From positions 1 to 49,378 of the forward strand of contig NZ_JAQZAM010000031.1 of the NCBI RefSeq assembly GCF_028737215.1: a stretch of DNA of 49,378 nucleotides. The letters run 5' to 3'. Positions 49,328 through 49,378 of the stretch are shown here, piece by piece; within the stretch, counting starts at the first letter, position 1; the number at the start of each line of letters is the position of its first letter. The stretch is from Actinomycetospora chibensis. GTDB taxonomy: Bacteria > Actinomycetota > Actinomycetes > Mycobacteriales > Pseudonocardiaceae. Made by a program: the position numbers and the translations under genes. The notes under the pieces are model-generated. The model had not been told where the DNA came from. It saw only the letters and a list, made by a program, of their open reading frames with translations, and did not search any database.

Positions 49328-49378
49328 CGCGTGTCTGGTGGTTCATGAGAGCCAGGCCAGGGTGGCGCGGAAGGTGAC
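49328..49378. other. Window end, nothing supported
   Basis: The last 51 bases contain no stop-to-gene transition I can identify. A gene on either strand could begin beyond the edge. Confidence 0.3.

Overview
The window is very GC-rich, actinobacterial DNA with many GTG starts, 4-base ATGA/GTGA gene overlaps and several apparently leaderless mRNAs. The block thrS - HIT phosphorylase - pgsA - patA, with pimA and a Nudix gene further on, makes phosphatidylinositol mannosides (PIMs) and marks a mycolata-type or related actinomycete. My inference is a member of the Pseudonocardiales; the sequence does not give the genus.

Layout. 1-2303 looks like the right end of an integrated element: a group II intron-like RNA remnant, a pentapeptide-repeat membrane protein in lower-GC DNA, and the 3' half of a tRNA-Val(CAC) broken at its anticodon loop, followed by a tRNA-type terminator. 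2304-7537 is an accessory block that ends in a second copy of the tRNA 3' end. It holds a universal stress protein, two decayed fluoride-channel genes, and an FmdB / AmiS / formamidase cluster that should import formamide or short amides and release ammonia. 7683-13745 is a run of small regulator-enzyme pairs: HxlR/tautomerase, ArsR/VOC, GAF-ANTAR, VOC, MarR and a DinB-like protein. Several have clear palindromic operators.

13759-16321 (minus) carries CvpA, a membrane protein with a FhaA-like domain, and an FHA-like protein. 16449-20325 (minus) is an exopolysaccharide-type operon: GT2 synthase, tiny membrane protein, NodB deacetylase and a LanC-like lipoprotein. I consider it the best candidate for an undescribed system. 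20598-22434 has a MOSC protein and an MFS exporter. 22467-27601 pairs an IclR regulator and a membrane protein with a divergent enolase-superfamily / aldehyde dehydrogenase / iron alcohol dehydrogenase pathway. 27827-31725 has a DesA3-like desaturase, a PucR-type regulator and an esterase.

31764-36062 is thrS and the first half of the PIM operon. Its second half, pimA plus Nudix, resumes at 47088. The 11 kb between holds two cassettes: (i) a ROK repressor and the operon otsB - GH65 phosphorylase - beta-phosphoglucomutase - glucokinase - sugar transporter, which links trehalose or maltose phosphorolysis to glucose 6-phosphate; and (ii) a minus-strand WXG100 - polymorphic nuclease toxin - putative immunity gene set of the type VII secretion kind. 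All assignments come from reading sequence and motifs by eye; no database search was run.
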